A DNA stretch of 64,000 bases from Streptomyces sp. NBC_01463 (GCA_036227345.1 CP109468.1:8122001-8186000); one strand, 5' to 3'; shown: positions 29,268 through 37,999, counted from the first letter of the stretch. Notes: generated from the sequence alone by a model not told the origin. Program-made: numbers and translations.

Positions 29268-30362
29268 TTAACCCAGGGCCCAGGCGACATCCCTGAGCAG
29301 CGGGTGCCGCCAGCCGGCGCGGTCGTGGCCGGCGGCCGACCGGGAGATCCGGACCGTCGCCCCGGCCTGCTCGGTCAGGGCCTCGACCGGCTCGCAGTGG
29401 GGGAGCATCCGGGTCTCGTGTTCCCCCACGTCGAACGCGATCCGCAGACCGGACAGGTCGGGGCGCTCCCGCAGCCGTGCGGCGACGGTGCCGCCCGTCG
29501 GGCCGGCGAAGGGGTCCGGCAGGTCGCCCACGCCGGGGCTCCACCAGAACGACCCCGACTGGCAGGCGACGCGCGAGACCAGCTCCGGGAACTCCAGCGC
29601 CGCGTACAGCGCGCTCAGACCGCCCAGGCTCTGCCCGGCGACCACCAGCCGGTCCGGGTCGGCGGGCACACCGGACTCCGCCACCAGGGGCAGCAGTTCG
29701 TCCCGGACCGCCTCCCACAGCGCGGGGCGGCACGTGAACTCGCCCGCCCGGTCCTTGGCCGGCAGGAAGACGAGCGTGACGGGGGGCAGGTCGCCGGCCG
29801 CCACGGCCGAGTCGAAGGCGGCCGTCGCCGGGTGCAGGTACAGCCAGTCGTCCCCGTCGAGCAGCAGTACCACGGGTCCGCCGCCGCCCACCGGGTGGAC
29901 GCGCACGGTGCGCCGCCCGCCGAGCCGTTCACTGGCCCAGCGCAGCCGGGTGTCCGGCACGGGCAGCACGTCGTCGGCACCGACCAGGGGCCAGTGCGGC
30001 TGGTCGGGCGCGTCCGGGGTCGCGGCGATGGAGCGGTCCAGGCCTGCGCCGGCCGGGTTGAACGGGTCGGCGTACGCCGTGCCGTCCACGAGGAACTGGT
30101 AGGTCACCCGCAGCCGTTCGGGCATGGGCACCTCCGCGTACCAGCAGTCGGTGCGGTCCCATCGGTGCAGAGGGATCTCCGGCGACCAGCTCTCGAAGCC
30201 GAGGGTCGCGGGGGAGCCGCGCCAGAGAAACAGGGTCACCCAGCCGCCGTCGTCGGCCGGCACCGACGCGGGTGTCCGCGCCGCCGCCCAGAACTCGTCG
30301 GACCCGGGTGCGCCGGGCAGGCCGAACGCGGCGAAGGCGTTCTCGGTAGCGGCCGGGGGCAT
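29268..30362 (-). CDS. cchJ: CchJ, siderophore esterase (Fes family)
   Basis: A 364-aa enterochelin-esterase-like hydrolase with ATG at 30362 after AAGGAG. The N-terminal Fes-type domain (about 35-145) has the FLWRGSPATLGF strand. The alpha/beta-hydrolase domain (155-364) carries nucleophile Ser245 (AGQSLGGLSALYAAL), an acid in FDVGEHETRM and catalytic His346 (AAGHDRAGWR). In the coelichelin system CchJ is proposed to release the peptide, since CchH lacks a thioesterase; hydrolysis of the ferric complex after uptake is the other possible role. No signal peptide, so cytoplasmic. It converges on cchI with a 22-base gap and is divergent from cchK across an iron box. Confidence 0.93.
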   Translation of the reverse strand: MPPAATENAFAAFGLPGAPGSDEFWAAARTPASVPADDGGWVTLFLWRGSPATLGFESWSPEIPLHRWDRTDCWYAEVPMPERLRVTYQFLVDGTAYADPFNPAGAGLDRSIAATPDAPDQPHWPLVGADDVLPVPDTRLRWASERLGGRRTVRVHPVGGGGPVVLLLDGDDWLYLHPATAAFDSAVAAGDLPPVTLVFLPAKDRAGEFTCRPALWEAVRDELLPLVAESGVPADPDRLVVAGQSLGGLSALYAALEFPELVSRVACQSGSFWWSPGVGDLPDPFAGPTGGTVAARLRERPDLSGLRIAFDVGEHETRMLPHCEPVEALTEQAGATVRISRSAAGHDRAGWRHPLLRDVAWALG

Positions 30363-30410
30363 GAACGTCTCCTTGTGAGAGGGGCGGAGAAAAGGCTAAG
30401 CTCCATTCGA

Positions 30411-30429
30411 TTAGGGGAGCCTAACCTAA
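30411..30429. promoter_or_regulatory. DmdR/IdeR iron box between cchJ and cchK
   Basis: TTAGGGGAGCCTAACCTAA, 16 of 19 positions. It lies 49 bases before the cchJ start and 83 before cchK, and is well placed to control both divergent genes. Confidence 0.85.
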
Positions 30430-30511
30430 GCTCGGCCTCTCCTTCCATGCACGCTGGACACGCCCGGCGCGGCCGCCACCGGCCCGTCGGACCCAAGGAG
30501 GTACTGACACC

Positions 30512-30724
30512 ATGAGCACCAACCCGTTCGACGATCCCGAAGGCCGGTTCCTGGTCCTGGTGAACGGTGAGGGCCAGCACTCGCTGTGGCCGTCCTTCGC
30601 GGAGGTGCCCGGAGGCTGGACCGTCGCCTTCGAGGAGAACACCCGGGAGGCGTGCCTGGACTTCGTCGAGGCCAACTGGACGGACCTGCGGCCGCGTTCC
30701 CTCGCCGCGTCCATGGACGGCTGA
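30512..30724 (+). CDS. cchK: CchK, MbtH-like protein
   Basis: A 70-aa MbtH-family protein that binds NRPS adenylation domains and is needed for their solubility and activity; the partner here is CchH. The family signature is clear: [24 protein letters not shown] with the paired Trp residues, then [21 protein letters not shown] at 30512 follows AAGGAGG. It probably shares a transcript with the GNAT gene 91 bases downstream. Confidence 0.96.
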   Translation: MSTNPFDDPEGRFLVLVNGEGQHSLWPSFAEVPGGWTVAFEENTREACLDFVEANWTDLRPRSLAASMDG

Positions 30725-30815
30725 CCTCTTCCGGACCGCCCCGCCGCCCGCACTCCGGGCGCCCGGAGTCCCGGTCCGCCGTGCCGTCCGTTCGTGGAAC
30801 CCAGGAAGGAAAGCG

Positions 30816-31337
30816 TTGACCACGGCCACGCCGAGGCCCGCCCTCGATCTGCCCGCACTCCGCGTGCCTGCCTCCTCCGTGCGCTTCGGCCGCGCGGAGG
30901 ACGCCGCCGAACTCGCCGCCCTGTCCCGGCCCTTCGTGCGCTCGGGGGCGCTGCGGGAGCGGCCGGTCCCGCTCTACGCCGCCCGTGCGGCCGACTTCGT
31001 GGTGGCCGTGGGCCCCGGAGGGGCGATCGAGGGATGCGTGGGGCTGAGCGTGTACCCGGCCGGTCCGGCGGCGGGCGGTGTGCCCGCGGGTGTGCTGTAC
31101 AACTTCTGTGTGGCCGGGCACTGGCAGGGACGCGGTGTGGGCGCGGTGCTGCTGCGTACCGCGCTGACGCGGGCGCGCACCCGGTCCCTCGGTGCGCTGT
31201 TCACCGCGACGACCGGCGGCGGAAGGCTGTTCCAGCGCTACGGATTCACTCCCGCGGCTGCCCGGCTGGCGCCCCGGGCCTGGGCGGATTCACTGGATCC
31301 GCGGCGCGACGCACGCATCCTCGCGAGGGCCGTGTGA
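30816..31337 (+). CDS. GNAT N-acetyltransferase resembling N-acetylglutamate synthase (ArgA type)
   Basis: A 173-aa GNAT enzyme with TTG start at 30816, chosen because AGGAAGGAAAG sits six bases before it and no good ATG or GTG exists. The pattern RPFVRSGALRERP, acetyl-CoA-binding CVAGHWQGRGVGAVLL, ALFTATTGGGRLFQRYGFTP and the tail ADSLDPRRDARILAR follows the acetyltransferase domain of bacterial N-acetylglutamate synthases. It would make N-acetylglutamate from glutamate and acetyl-CoA, the first step to ornithine. The neighbour on the opposite strand is acetylglutamate kinase, the second step, which supports this reading. An alternative is acetylation of hydroxy-ornithine, but coelichelin carries formyl, not acetyl, groups. 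Confidence 0.75.
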   Translation: MTTATPRPALDLPALRVPASSVRFGRAEDAAELAALSRPFVRSGALRERPVPLYAARAADFVVAVGPGGAIEGCVGLSVYPAGPAAGGVPAGVLYNFCVAGHWQGRGVGAVLLRTALTRARTRSLGALFTATTGGGRLFQRYGFTPAAARLAPRAWADSLDPRRDARILARAV

Positions 31338-31378
31338 AGCGGCGGGGGGCCGTGGCGCCCCGCCCCTGACGCCGCAGG

Positions 31379-31405
31379 CCGGTCCGCGGCGCGCCCGCGG
31401 ACCGG
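31379..31405. terminator. Bidirectional terminator between GNAT and argB paralogue
   Basis: Arms CCGGTCCGCGG and CCGCGGACCGG, 11 bp perfect with a 5-base loop, between two convergent genes. Confidence 0.85.
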
Positions 31406-31408
31406 GTG

Positions 31409-32260
31409 TCACACGGTGCTCAGGTCGCGGTCCTGACCGGCGCCGGGCGCGACGGCGACGCCCGGAACCACCGCGGTGCCGGGGCTGTTCTCGCCGAGCG
31501 TGCCGCGCAGCACCGCGTGCGGCACCCGGCCGTCGAGCACCTGCGCCCTGGGCACACCGCCGCGCACGGCCCGCAGGCAGCCCTCCATCTTCGGCAGCAT
31601 CCCGCTCGCCAACCGTGGCAGCAGCTCGTCCAGTTCGTCGGCCGTCAGGCGCTCGATCACGTCGGTGCTGTGCGGCCAGTCCGCGTACAGCCCCGCCACG
31701 TCGGTGAGCATGACCAGCCGTTCCGCGTCGAGCGCCACGGCCAGGGCCGATGCCGCGAGGTCCGCGTTGACGTTGTAGACCTGTCCGTCGTCGCCGCGGG
31801 CGACGGGGGAGACCACCGGGATGTGCCCCTGTGCCAAAAGGGTGCGCACCATGGCCGGATTCACGTCCACGATGTCCCCGACGAGGCCGATGTCCACCGG
31901 GCGGCCGTCCACATGGGCCTGTCTGCGCACCGCCGTCATCGTGTGCGCGTCCTCGCCGGTCATACCGACGGCGAACGGCCCATGGGCGTTGATCTGGCCG
32001 ACCAGCTCCCGCTGGACGCGGCCGGACAGCACCATGCGCACCACGTCCATGGTCTCGGGCGTGGTCACCCGCAGGCCCGCCTCGAAGCGGGTCTCCAGCC
32101 CGAGGCGGTCGAGCATCGCGCTGATCTGCGGCCCGCCCCCGTGCACGACGACCGGCCGCAGGCCCGCGTGCCACAACTCCACGACGTCCTGGGCGAAGAG
32201 CCGTTGCAGGCCCGCGTCCACCATGGCGTTGCCGCCGAACTTGACGACGACCGGTCTCAT
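31409..32260 (-). CDS. argB: Acetylglutamate kinase paralogue lacking the N-terminal regulatory helix
   Basis: A 283-aa N-acetyl-L-glutamate kinase (ATP-dependent, second step from glutamate to ornithine). All core motifs are intact: VVKFGGNAM at residues 4-12, [10 protein letters not shown], the [19 protein letters not shown] segment, [38 protein letters not shown] and [13 protein letters not shown]. The protein starts directly at strand 1: an in-frame TGA lies six codons upstream of the ATG, so no N-terminal extension is possible. Canonical arginine-inhibited ArgB proteins carry about 20-30 residues before this strand, forming the helix for hexamer assembly and feedback inhibition. An iron box lies 24 bases upstream. 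Inference: an iron-starvation-induced, arginine-insensitive enzyme that raises ornithine for coelichelin. Confidence 0.9.
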   Translation of the reverse strand: MRPVVVKFGGNAMVDAGLQRLFAQDVVELWHAGLRPVVVHGGGPQISAMLDRLGLETRFEAGLRVTTPETMDVVRMVLSGRVQRELVGQINAHGPFAVGMTGEDAHTMTAVRRQAHVDGRPVDIGLVGDIVDVNPAMVRTLLAQGHIPVVSPVARGDDGQVYNVNADLAASALAVALDAERLVMLTDVAGLYADWPHSTDVIERLTADELDELLPRLASGMLPKMEGCLRAVRGGVPRAQVLDGRVPHAVLRGTLGENSPGTAVVPGVAVAPGAGQDRDLSTV

Positions 32261-32284
32261 GCCTGTCCACCCCGTTCAGAGAAG

Positions 32285-32303
32285 TCAGGTTAGCCTAACC
32301 TGA
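32285..32303. promoter_or_regulatory. DmdR/IdeR iron box, perfect dyad, upstream of the argB paralogue
   Basis: TCAGGTTAGCCTAACCTGA is a perfect palindrome around a central C and matches 16 of 19 consensus positions. It ends 43 bases upstream of the argB paralogue ATG when counted from its far edge. Confidence 0.88.
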
Positions 32304-32409
32304 ATGATCCGCCCGGTGGCGAGCCGCGGGAACCGCGGCCGGATCCGACCGGACGACTTCACTGAAGGGCCTTGACCTCAAGTCCGCTTGAGATCCCAGA
32401 GTGATCTGC

Positions 32410-32847
32410 ATGAACACCGAAACCACAGCCACCGAAGCCACAGCCACCGAAACCGCGGACACCGAAACCGCGGACATCAAGGCCATCGAACTGGTCGTCA
32501 GCACGGTCGAAAGGGCCCAGCGCACCAAGGATGTCGAGGGGTTCCTCGCACTCTTCCACCCCGACGCCCTCTGGACGACGGCCCACGGCAAGGTCCTGAT
32601 CGGCTTCGACGCGATCGCCGAGTTCACCCGCGCCGTGCTGCCCGCGGCGAGCTGGGACGGAGAGGTCACCTACGAGGCCGCGCACACGCAGTTCCTGCGC
32701 CCCGATGTGGCGGCCGTCAAGGTCCGGCAGGTCTACCACGCACCGGAGGGCGCCTCGGAGGGCTCTCCGCTCTACGTCATGACGAAGCAGGACGACGGGC
32801 GCTGGCTCCTGCACGCCGGCCAGAACACCGAAGTGCGGGCCGAGTAG
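32410..32847 (+). CDS. SnoaL-like / SgcJ-EcaC family protein with Thr-Glu repeat tail
   Basis: A 145-aa protein with a cystatin-like (NTF2 fold) domain at about 28-143, of the SgcJ/EcaC type: AIELVVSTVERAQRTKDVEGFLALFHPDALWTTAHGKVLIGFDAI, then KVRQVYHA and the closing WLLHAGQNTEV. These small domains act as isomerases, hydrolases or unknown accessory proteins. Residues 2-24 are a low-complexity run of TE, TA and AT units encoded by imperfect repeats of ACCGAAACCGCGGAC. I use ATG 32410; a GTG three codons earlier is possible. No operon partner is visible and the function is unknown. Confidence 0.75.
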   Translation: MNTETTATEATATETADTETADIKAIELVVSTVERAQRTKDVEGFLALFHPDALWTTAHGKVLIGFDAIAEFTRAVLPAASWDGEVTYEAAHTQFLRPDVAAVKVRQVYHAPEGASEGSPLYVMTKQDDGRWLLHAGQNTEVRAE

Positions 32848-32856
32848 CGCCGGACC

Positions 32857-32883
32857 GGCCCCGCCGGTTCACGCGGCGGGGCC
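32857..32883. terminator. Bidirectional terminator between SnoaL-like gene and molybdoenzyme
   Basis: Arms GGCCCCGCCG and CGGCGGGGCC, 10 bp perfect with a 7-base loop, overlapping the stop codon of the leftward molybdoenzyme gene. Confidence 0.8.
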
Positions 32884-35202
32884 GATGGTCACCTTGACGT
32901 GCTTCATGATCGGCTGATCGCTCTGGGTGCTGTAGTCGCCCAGAGCGCACAGCACGTTCATCTCCGGCATGTAACCGGCCGCGCAGCCGCGCGGGATGTC
33001 GTACGGGATCGCGGTATAGCCGTTCAGGGACCGCCGGCCGCCGTCCTTCGCGATGCTCGTGATGTCGACCGGACCGAGATCGGCGATGCCGCGTTCGCGC
33101 ATGTCGGCCCGGTTCATGAAGACGAGCGTGCGCAGGTTCTTGATGCCGCGGTAGCGGTCGTTGTCGGAGTAGATGGTGGTGTTCCACTGGTCGTGGGACC
33201 GCATGGTGCCCAGGGCCAGGGTGCCGGCCTCGGGAACGATGTCCGGCAGGGCGGCGGCGGAGAACTCGGCGCGACCCGACGGCGTGAGGAAGACCAGTTC
33301 ACGGGCGGGCTGCTTGATCCGGAAGCCGAGGGGGAGGCGTACCCGGCGGTTGAAGTCCTCGAAGCCGTCGAGGGCCCGCGCCATGGTGTCCCGGATGCGG
33401 TCGTAGTCCTCGACGTACCACTGCCAGGGCGTCGCGCTGTCGGGGAGCGCGGCGCGCGCCATGCCGGCGACGACGGCCGGTTCGGACAGCAGGTGCGGTG
33501 AGGCGGGACGCTTCATCCCGACCGACAGGTGGACCATGCTCATCGAGTCCTCGACGGACGTGCTCTGGATCCCCTTGCGCTGATGGTCCTTCTCGGTCCG
33601 GCCGAGACAGGGGAGGATCAGGGCCCGGCTGCCGTGGACGATGTGGCTGCGGTTCAGTTTGGTGCTCACCTGGACCGTGAGGTCGCAGGCGCGCAGTGCC
33701 TCGTACGTGTACGGGGTGTCGGGTGCGGCGAGGGCGAAGTTGCCGCCCATGGCGACGAACACCTTCACGTCACCGCTGTGCATCGCCCGAATGGTGCGCA
33801 CGGTGTCCAGACCGTGCCGGCGCGGCGGCTCGATGTCGCAGGCCTCCGCCAGCCGGTCGAGGAACGCGTCGGTGGGGCGGTGGTCGATGCCGCACGTGCG
33901 GTTGCCCTGCACGTTGCTGTGTCCGCGCACGGGGGAGGGGCCCGCGCCCTCGCGCCCCAGATTGCCGCGGAGCAGCAGCAGGTTGACGATCTCCCGGACC
34001 GTGTCCACGCCGTGTTCGTGCTGGGTGAGTCCGAGGCACCAGCTCACGATGGAGCGGTCGGCCTCGCGGTACACGCGCGCCGCTTCGAGGATGTCGGCGC
34101 GGCTCAGTCCGGACTGGGTCTCGATCTCCTCCCACGGGGTGGCCTCGCACCGCGTGCGGTACTCCCCGAAACCGGAGGTGTGCCGGTCGATGAACTCCTG
34201 GTCCAGCGCCTTGGGATCGGTCGCGGACTGCTCGAGGATCGCCTTGGCCATGCCGCGCAGGAGCGCCATGTCGCCGCCGATGCGCACCTGGAGGTTCAGG
34301 GTGCTGGTCCTGGTCGGCTTGAACAGGGCCATGTCCACGAAGTCGTGCGGGACGATGGTGCGGGTGGCGGCGGCCTCGACCAGGGGGTTGACGTGCACGA
34401 TACTGGCGCCGCGCCGGTGGGCCTCGGCCAGGGCGGTGAGCATCCGCGGAGCGTTGGATGCGGCGTTGACCCCCAGGATGAACAGCGCGTCGGCGGACTC
34501 CCAGTCCTTGAGGTCGACGGTCCCCTTCCCCGTACCCAGGGACGCGGTCAGGGCGCGGCCGCTCGCCTCGTGGCACATGTTGGAACAGTCCGGCAGGTTG
34601 TTCGTGCCCAGTTCGCGGGCCATCAGCTGGTAGAGGAACGTGGCCTCGTTACCGAGGCGCCCGGAGGTGTAGAACGCCGCCTGATCCGGGTGGTCCAGAG
34701 TGCGCAGGGCGGTCCCGACCAGCTCGAACGCGTCCTTCCAGCTGACCGGTACGTAGTGGTCCGACTCGGGGTCGTACACCATCGGTTCGGTCAGCCGGCC
34801 CTGGTTCTCCAGCTCGAAGTCGCTCCACCCGGCCAGCTCGGTCACCGAGTGGGCGGCGAAGAACTCGCGGCCGACCCGCTTGCGGGTCATCTCCCAGGTG
34901 ACGTGCTTGATGCCGTTCTCGCAGATGTCCAGATGCAGGCCCTTGGTGTCGTCGGGCCACGCGCAGCCGGGGCAGTCGAAGCCGCCGTTCTCGTGGTTCA
35001 TCCGCATGATCGCCCGCGGGCCGTCGACCAGTGCGCGCTCACGTACCAGGAACTGGGTCACGCTCCTGGCCGCCCCCCAGCCGGCCGCGGGGTGGTGGTA
35101 GGGGCGAAACTTCGGCTCCTCGTCCGGGGTGGGCCCCACTTCGGGCTCCCGGGGCTGCCGGCCGTCACCGTTCGCGCTCAAGTTCCTCAGCCCTTCCACC
35201 AT
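32869..35202 (-). CDS. FdhF/YdeP-type molybdopterin oxidoreductase
   Basis: A 777-aa molybdenum cofactor enzyme of the FdhF/YdeP branch of the formate dehydrogenase/DMSO reductase superfamily. The N-terminal [11 protein letters not shown] (about 90) replaces the four-Cys iron-sulfur site of true formate dehydrogenase. [12 protein letters not shown] follows, then [20 protein letters not shown] and the [14 protein letters not shown] pterin-binding segment. The C-terminal molydopterin-binding domain (about 640-775) has [21 protein letters not shown]. No signal peptide, so cytoplasmic. The electron donor and substrate of this branch are unknown; E. coli YdeP is linked to acid resistance. ATG 35202 has a poor ribosome binding site, and a TTG about 25 bases further in is an alternative. 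Divergent from a DUF1345 membrane protein. Confidence 0.88.
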   Translation of the reverse strand: MVEGLRNLSANGDGRQPREPEVGPTPDEEPKFRPYHHPAAGWGAARSVTQFLVRERALVDGPRAIMRMNHENGGFDCPGCAWPDDTKGLHLDICENGIKHVTWEMTRKRVGREFFAAHSVTELAGWSDFELENQGRLTEPMVYDPESDHYVPVSWKDAFELVGTALRTLDHPDQAAFYTSGRLGNEATFLYQLMARELGTNNLPDCSNMCHEASGRALTASLGTGKGTVDLKDWESADALFILGVNAASNAPRMLTALAEAHRRGASIVHVNPLVEAAATRTIVPHDFVDMALFKPTRTSTLNLQVRIGGDMALLRGMAKAILEQSATDPKALDQEFIDRHTSGFGEYRTRCEATPWEEIETQSGLSRADILEAARVYREADRSIVSWCLGLTQHEHGVDTVREIVNLLLLRGNLGREGAGPSPVRGHSNVQGNRTCGIDHRPTDAFLDRLAEACDIEPPRRHGLDTVRTIRAMHSGDVKVFVAMGGNFALAAPDTPYTYEALRACDLTVQVSTKLNRSHIVHGSRALILPCLGRTEKDHQRKGIQSTSVEDSMSMVHLSVGMKRPASPHLLSEPAVVAGMARAALPDSATPWQWYVEDYDRIRDTMARALDGFEDFNRRVRLPLGFRIKQPARELVFLTPSGRAEFSAAALPDIVPEAGTLALGTMRSHDQWNTTIYSDNDRYRGIKNLRTLVFMNRADMRERGIADLGPVDITSIAKDGGRRSLNGYTAIPYDIPRGCAAGYMPEMNVLCALGDYSTQSDQPIMKHVKVTIGPAA

Positions 35203-35422
35203 GGGGGTGGGTGACAAAACGCTGGTCCCGGGCAGGCTATGCCGGGGGGTCCACCCGCGCCATCCGGCAGCCGGTGCCCCACCGCGCCGGTCCCGTCCCC
35301 GTGGCGACGGCCGCGGAATCACGTTCTACTGCCAGCGGGACGACGTTCCCGGTCTCCGCGCGGGTCCGTGTCCGAGGGGAGGCGCCGGAGACCTCACCGA
35401 GCAGCCACCGAGGCGGTCGATC

Positions 35423-36067
35423 GTGAAGCCCATCAGCCACCGGCTGCCGCTGTCCGCCGTTCCCCGGCTCGCCGGTTCGGCGGTCGTCGGCGCGGCGACC
35501 GGCGCGGTCGTCGCCCTGCTGACCACCGTCCCGCTGGGCCTGCTCGCCGGTATCGCCGCCGTGGAGACCCTCTTCGTCGTCGCGGGCTGGCTCGTCCTGT
35601 GGCCCATGGACGCCGCCACCACCCATCGGAACGCCCGGCGCGAGGAGTTCCGCCCCGTCGTCGAGGAACTCGTCGTCGTCGGCTCCGCCCTGTGCGGACT
35701 GGTCGGCATCGTGCTGCTGCTCCTGGTCGACCGGTCGGACCTCACCCACGCGGCGGCCGCGACGGCGCTGTGCGGTGTCTTCATGGCATGGGCCGCACTC
35801 CACCTGATGTACGCCACCCGCTACGCGTACCTCTACTACCGGGCGCCGCGGGGCGGGATCGACTTCAATTCCGACGATCCGCCGCGCTACATCGACTTCC
35901 TCTACTTCAGCTACAACCTCGGGATGACCTACCAGGTCTCCGACACCAACGTGTCGAGCTCCCCGCTCCGCGCGATCGTCCTGCGGCACTGTCTGCTGTC
36001 GTACGTGTTCGGCGCCAGCATCCTGGCCACCACCATCAACCTCGTCGCCGGGATCGTCACGGGCTGA
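35423..36067 (+). CDS. DUF1345 family membrane protein
   Basis: A 214-aa integral membrane protein with GTG start at 35423 (GAGGCGG upstream) and about five hydrophobic segments. The conserved C-terminal half has the DUF1345 pattern: [23 protein letters not shown], then the soluble loop [32 protein letters not shown] and a last helix ending NLVAGIV. The function is unknown. The aromatic- and Asp-rich loop with YF-x-YN-x-GMT-x-QVSD is the family hallmark. It is divergent from the molybdoenzyme gene with a 220-base gap. Confidence 0.85.
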   Translation: MKPISHRLPLSAVPRLAGSAVVGAATGAVVALLTTVPLGLLAGIAAVETLFVVAGWLVLWPMDAATTHRNARREEFRPVVEELVVVGSALCGLVGIVLLLLVDRSDLTHAAAATALCGVFMAWAALHLMYATRYAYLYYRAPRGGIDFNSDDPPRYIDFLYFSYNLGMTYQVSDTNVSSSPLRAIVLRHCLLSYVFGASILATTINLVAGIVTG

Positions 36068-36160
36068 CGCACGGAGCCCTCCCCGCCCGCGGGGGCACCC
36101 GGGCCGCTCCGCGACCGGGACGCGTTGCCGCTCCGGGGTCCCCGGGTGATGCTTGGGAGC

Positions 36161-36907
36161 ATGGCTGACCACGCACGCCCCGAGCCTGTCGCGGCCGTCA
36201 GGCGTGCCCTTCGCCTGCTGGAGGCCGCGGGGGCGCACGGGGACGAGGCCACCGCGGAGCAGCTGGCCCGCGATGCGGGGCTGCCGCTGGTCACGGTCCG
36301 TGAGCTGCTGCCCGGGCTGGCCCGGGACGGGTACGTGCGGGAGCTGGACGACGGTACGTTCACCCTGGCCGGGACGGGCGCGGGAGGCGACGGCCAGGGA
36401 CTGCTGAACCGTGTCCGCCCCGTTCTCACCGCCCTGCGGAACGATCTGTCGGCAGCCGTCTACCTGACCCTGTACGTGGACGGCGAGATCCGGATCATGG
36501 AGATAGTCGACAGCGCCCGGACCCCTCGCGTGGACCTCTGGGTGGGCTTCGAGGATGCCGGGCACGCCACCGCCCTGGGCAAGAGCGTGCTGCGCGAACT
36601 CGACCCGGAGGCACGCGCCGACTACCTGTCCCGGCACTCCCTGACCGGCCTCACGCCCCGGACCATCACACACCGGCAGGAACTCATCCAGGAGCTCGAC
36701 ACCTCGTCGACCGCGCCGCTCGTCATGGACCGTGAGGAGTACGTCCGCGGCACCACCTGCGTCGCGGTGCCCGTGTACAGCGGCGATCAGGTCGGGTCCC
36801 TCGGGATCTCCTTCCGGTCGGACCGGATGTACCGCAGCAGCCACGTCCGGCAGGGACTGCTCTCCTCCGCGATCCGGGTGTCCCAGGGACTCTCGCTCCC
36901 CGGCTGA
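36161..36907 (+). CDS. IclR-family transcriptional regulator
   Basis: A 248-aa regulator: winged helix at about 5-65 (AVRRALRLLEAAGAHGDEATAEQLARDAGLPLVTVRELLPGLARDGYV) and IclR effector-binding domain at about 80-245 (AVYLTLYVDGEIRIMEIVD, GHATALGKSVLRELDPEARADYL, YVRGTTCVAVPVYSGDQVGSLGISF). Several start codons are possible between 36146 and 36161; I use the ATG at 36161, which begins just before the HTH. The ligand is unknown. No catabolic operon is adjacent, so the target may be the genes on either side or distant. Confidence 0.85.
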   Translation: MADHARPEPVAAVRRALRLLEAAGAHGDEATAEQLARDAGLPLVTVRELLPGLARDGYVRELDDGTFTLAGTGAGGDGQGLLNRVRPVLTALRNDLSAAVYLTLYVDGEIRIMEIVDSARTPRVDLWVGFEDAGHATALGKSVLRELDPEARADYLSRHSLTGLTPRTITHRQELIQELDTSSTAPLVMDREEYVRGTTCVAVPVYSGDQVGSLGISFRSDRMYRSSHVRQGLLSSAIRVSQGLSLPG

Positions 36908-36958
36908 ACCACGGGCGCCGACGCGGCACCGGACAGCCGGCGAGCATCCACCGGGCAA

Positions 36959-36981
36959 GTACTTTCCATACAGGAAAGTAC
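36959..36981. promoter_or_regulatory. Perfect 9-bp dyad, probable operator of the downstream winged-helix operon
   Basis: Arms GTACTTTCC and GGAAAGTAC separated by five bases. It lies 50 bases before the membrane-protein ATG at 37031, in the promoter of the operon that also encodes a winged-helix regulator. Geometry fits a homodimeric MarR-like protein, so autoregulation is likely. Confidence 0.7.
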
Positions 36982-37030
36982 GTGCGAGGATGGCAACACA
37001 GGAGTCCCCGGCCCGGAGGTGTCACGTCCC

Positions 37031-37537
37031 ATGCCCGCGCACGAAGGTGCCACGGAGTCCGTCCCCCATGACCTGGAGCCGTCCGCCCGGGCGGCAGCGC
37101 GGGCGCTGGGCTCCGTCGACACGGCCAGGGCGGCGCCCGCGGAAGTGCCTCGCCCCTGGTGGTACGGCCTGATGGCCGCGCTCTCCGGCGCGGCCGGGGT
37201 CGTCGTGATCGGCAGCGGGGTGACTCATGCGGACCACCCCGCCCTGGTGTGGGCGGGCGCCGTCGTCGTCTGGGGCCTGTCCCTGCTGCTCATGCGCACC
37301 CGCACGCTCGCCACCGGAGTGCGGCTGCCGCTCGCGGCCCGCCTCCGGCGCGGCCGTGGGGCCGGAGTTCTTGCGCAACTCGCCGCCGCGGGTGCCGCGT
37401 GGGCCGTCTGCCTCCTGTCCGGGGCCGATGGGGGCGTCACCACGGTGGCCGTGGCCGTGGTCGTCGGACTGAGTACGTGGGGCCGGTGCGTCGCACACAA
37501 CAGCCGGGCCCGACGTGGGATCCGGGGACGCGTATGA
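37031..37537 (+). CDS. Small membrane protein paired with a winged-helix regulator
   Basis: A 168-aa protein with a hydrophilic Ala-rich N-terminus (about 1-45), then four hydrophobic segments: LMAALSGAAGVVVIGSGV, ALVWAGAVVVWGLSLLL, VLAQLAAAGAAWAVCLL and GVTTVAVAVVVGLSTWG. A charged tail ends in HNSRARRGIRGRV. I do not recognise a named family beyond unknown actinobacterial membrane proteins. The stop overlaps the next gene by ATGA, so it is coupled to the winged-helix regulator. Such pairs often make the membrane protein the target or the sensor partner of the regulator; that is inference. Confidence 0.75.
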   Translation: MPAHEGATESVPHDLEPSARAAARALGSVDTARAAPAEVPRPWWYGLMAALSGAAGVVVIGSGVTHADHPALVWAGAVVVWGLSLLLMRTRTLATGVRLPLAARLRRGRGAGVLAQLAAAGAAWAVCLLSGADGGVTTVAVAVVVGLSTWGRCVAHNSRARRGIRGRV

Positions 37538-37884
37538 GTGTGGACTCCGCCGGCCGGGGAGCGGGGCCCGCGCTCGACGCGACGATCCACCACCCCAGCC
37601 GGCTGGCGGTCGCGGCCTTCCTCTCGGCCTGCGTCGAGGCCGACTTCGCGGCAGTCAGAGATCACTGCGGGCTCTCGGATTCGGCGCTGAGCAAGATCTC
37701 CACGGCTCTGGAGGGGGCCGGCTACCTCCACATCCGCAAGGGGCACGTCGGCCGGCGTCCCCGTACCTGGCTCTCCCTCACGCAGGTGGGCCGGGATGCG
37801 CTGGGCCGTCATGTCGCCGCGCTCCAGGCGATCGCCGACTCGGCCCGTACCGCGGGCGGGTCGGTGCACGACTCCGCTCCCTGA
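37534..37884 (+). CDS. Winged-helix transcriptional regulator (MarR-like)
   Basis: A 116-aa DNA-binding protein: ALDATIHHPSRLAVAAFLSACVEADFAAVRDHCGLSDSALSKISTALEGAGYLHIRKGHVGRRPRTWLSLTQVGRDALGRHV is the compact winged-helix DNA-binding fold often annotated as MarR-like or transcriptional regulator. The recognition helix is DSALSKISTALEGAG and the wing is KGHVGRRPRTW. ATG at 37534 overlaps the upstream membrane-protein stop. It probably binds the dyad at 36959-36981 and represses its own operon. Confidence 0.85.
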   Translation: MSVDSAGRGAGPALDATIHHPSRLAVAAFLSACVEADFAAVRDHCGLSDSALSKISTALEGAGYLHIRKGHVGRRPRTWLSLTQVGRDALGRHVAALQAIADSARTAGGSVHDSAP

Positions 37885-37999
37885 TCCGGGGTCGGCCCGG
37901 GACCGTGCCGCGATGGGTCTCCGGGGACATCGACCGGAACGGACACCGGAGTTGTGGCCTGCCGGTCCCTCGCGCGGGCGGATGTGGCACAGTCGGGCC

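Noticed and set aside
37796..37999. Upstream extension of the Ser/Thr kinase to about 37796
   Set aside because: It would run back into the winged-helix gene and adds no conserved residues; GTG 38000 starts just before the kinase domain.
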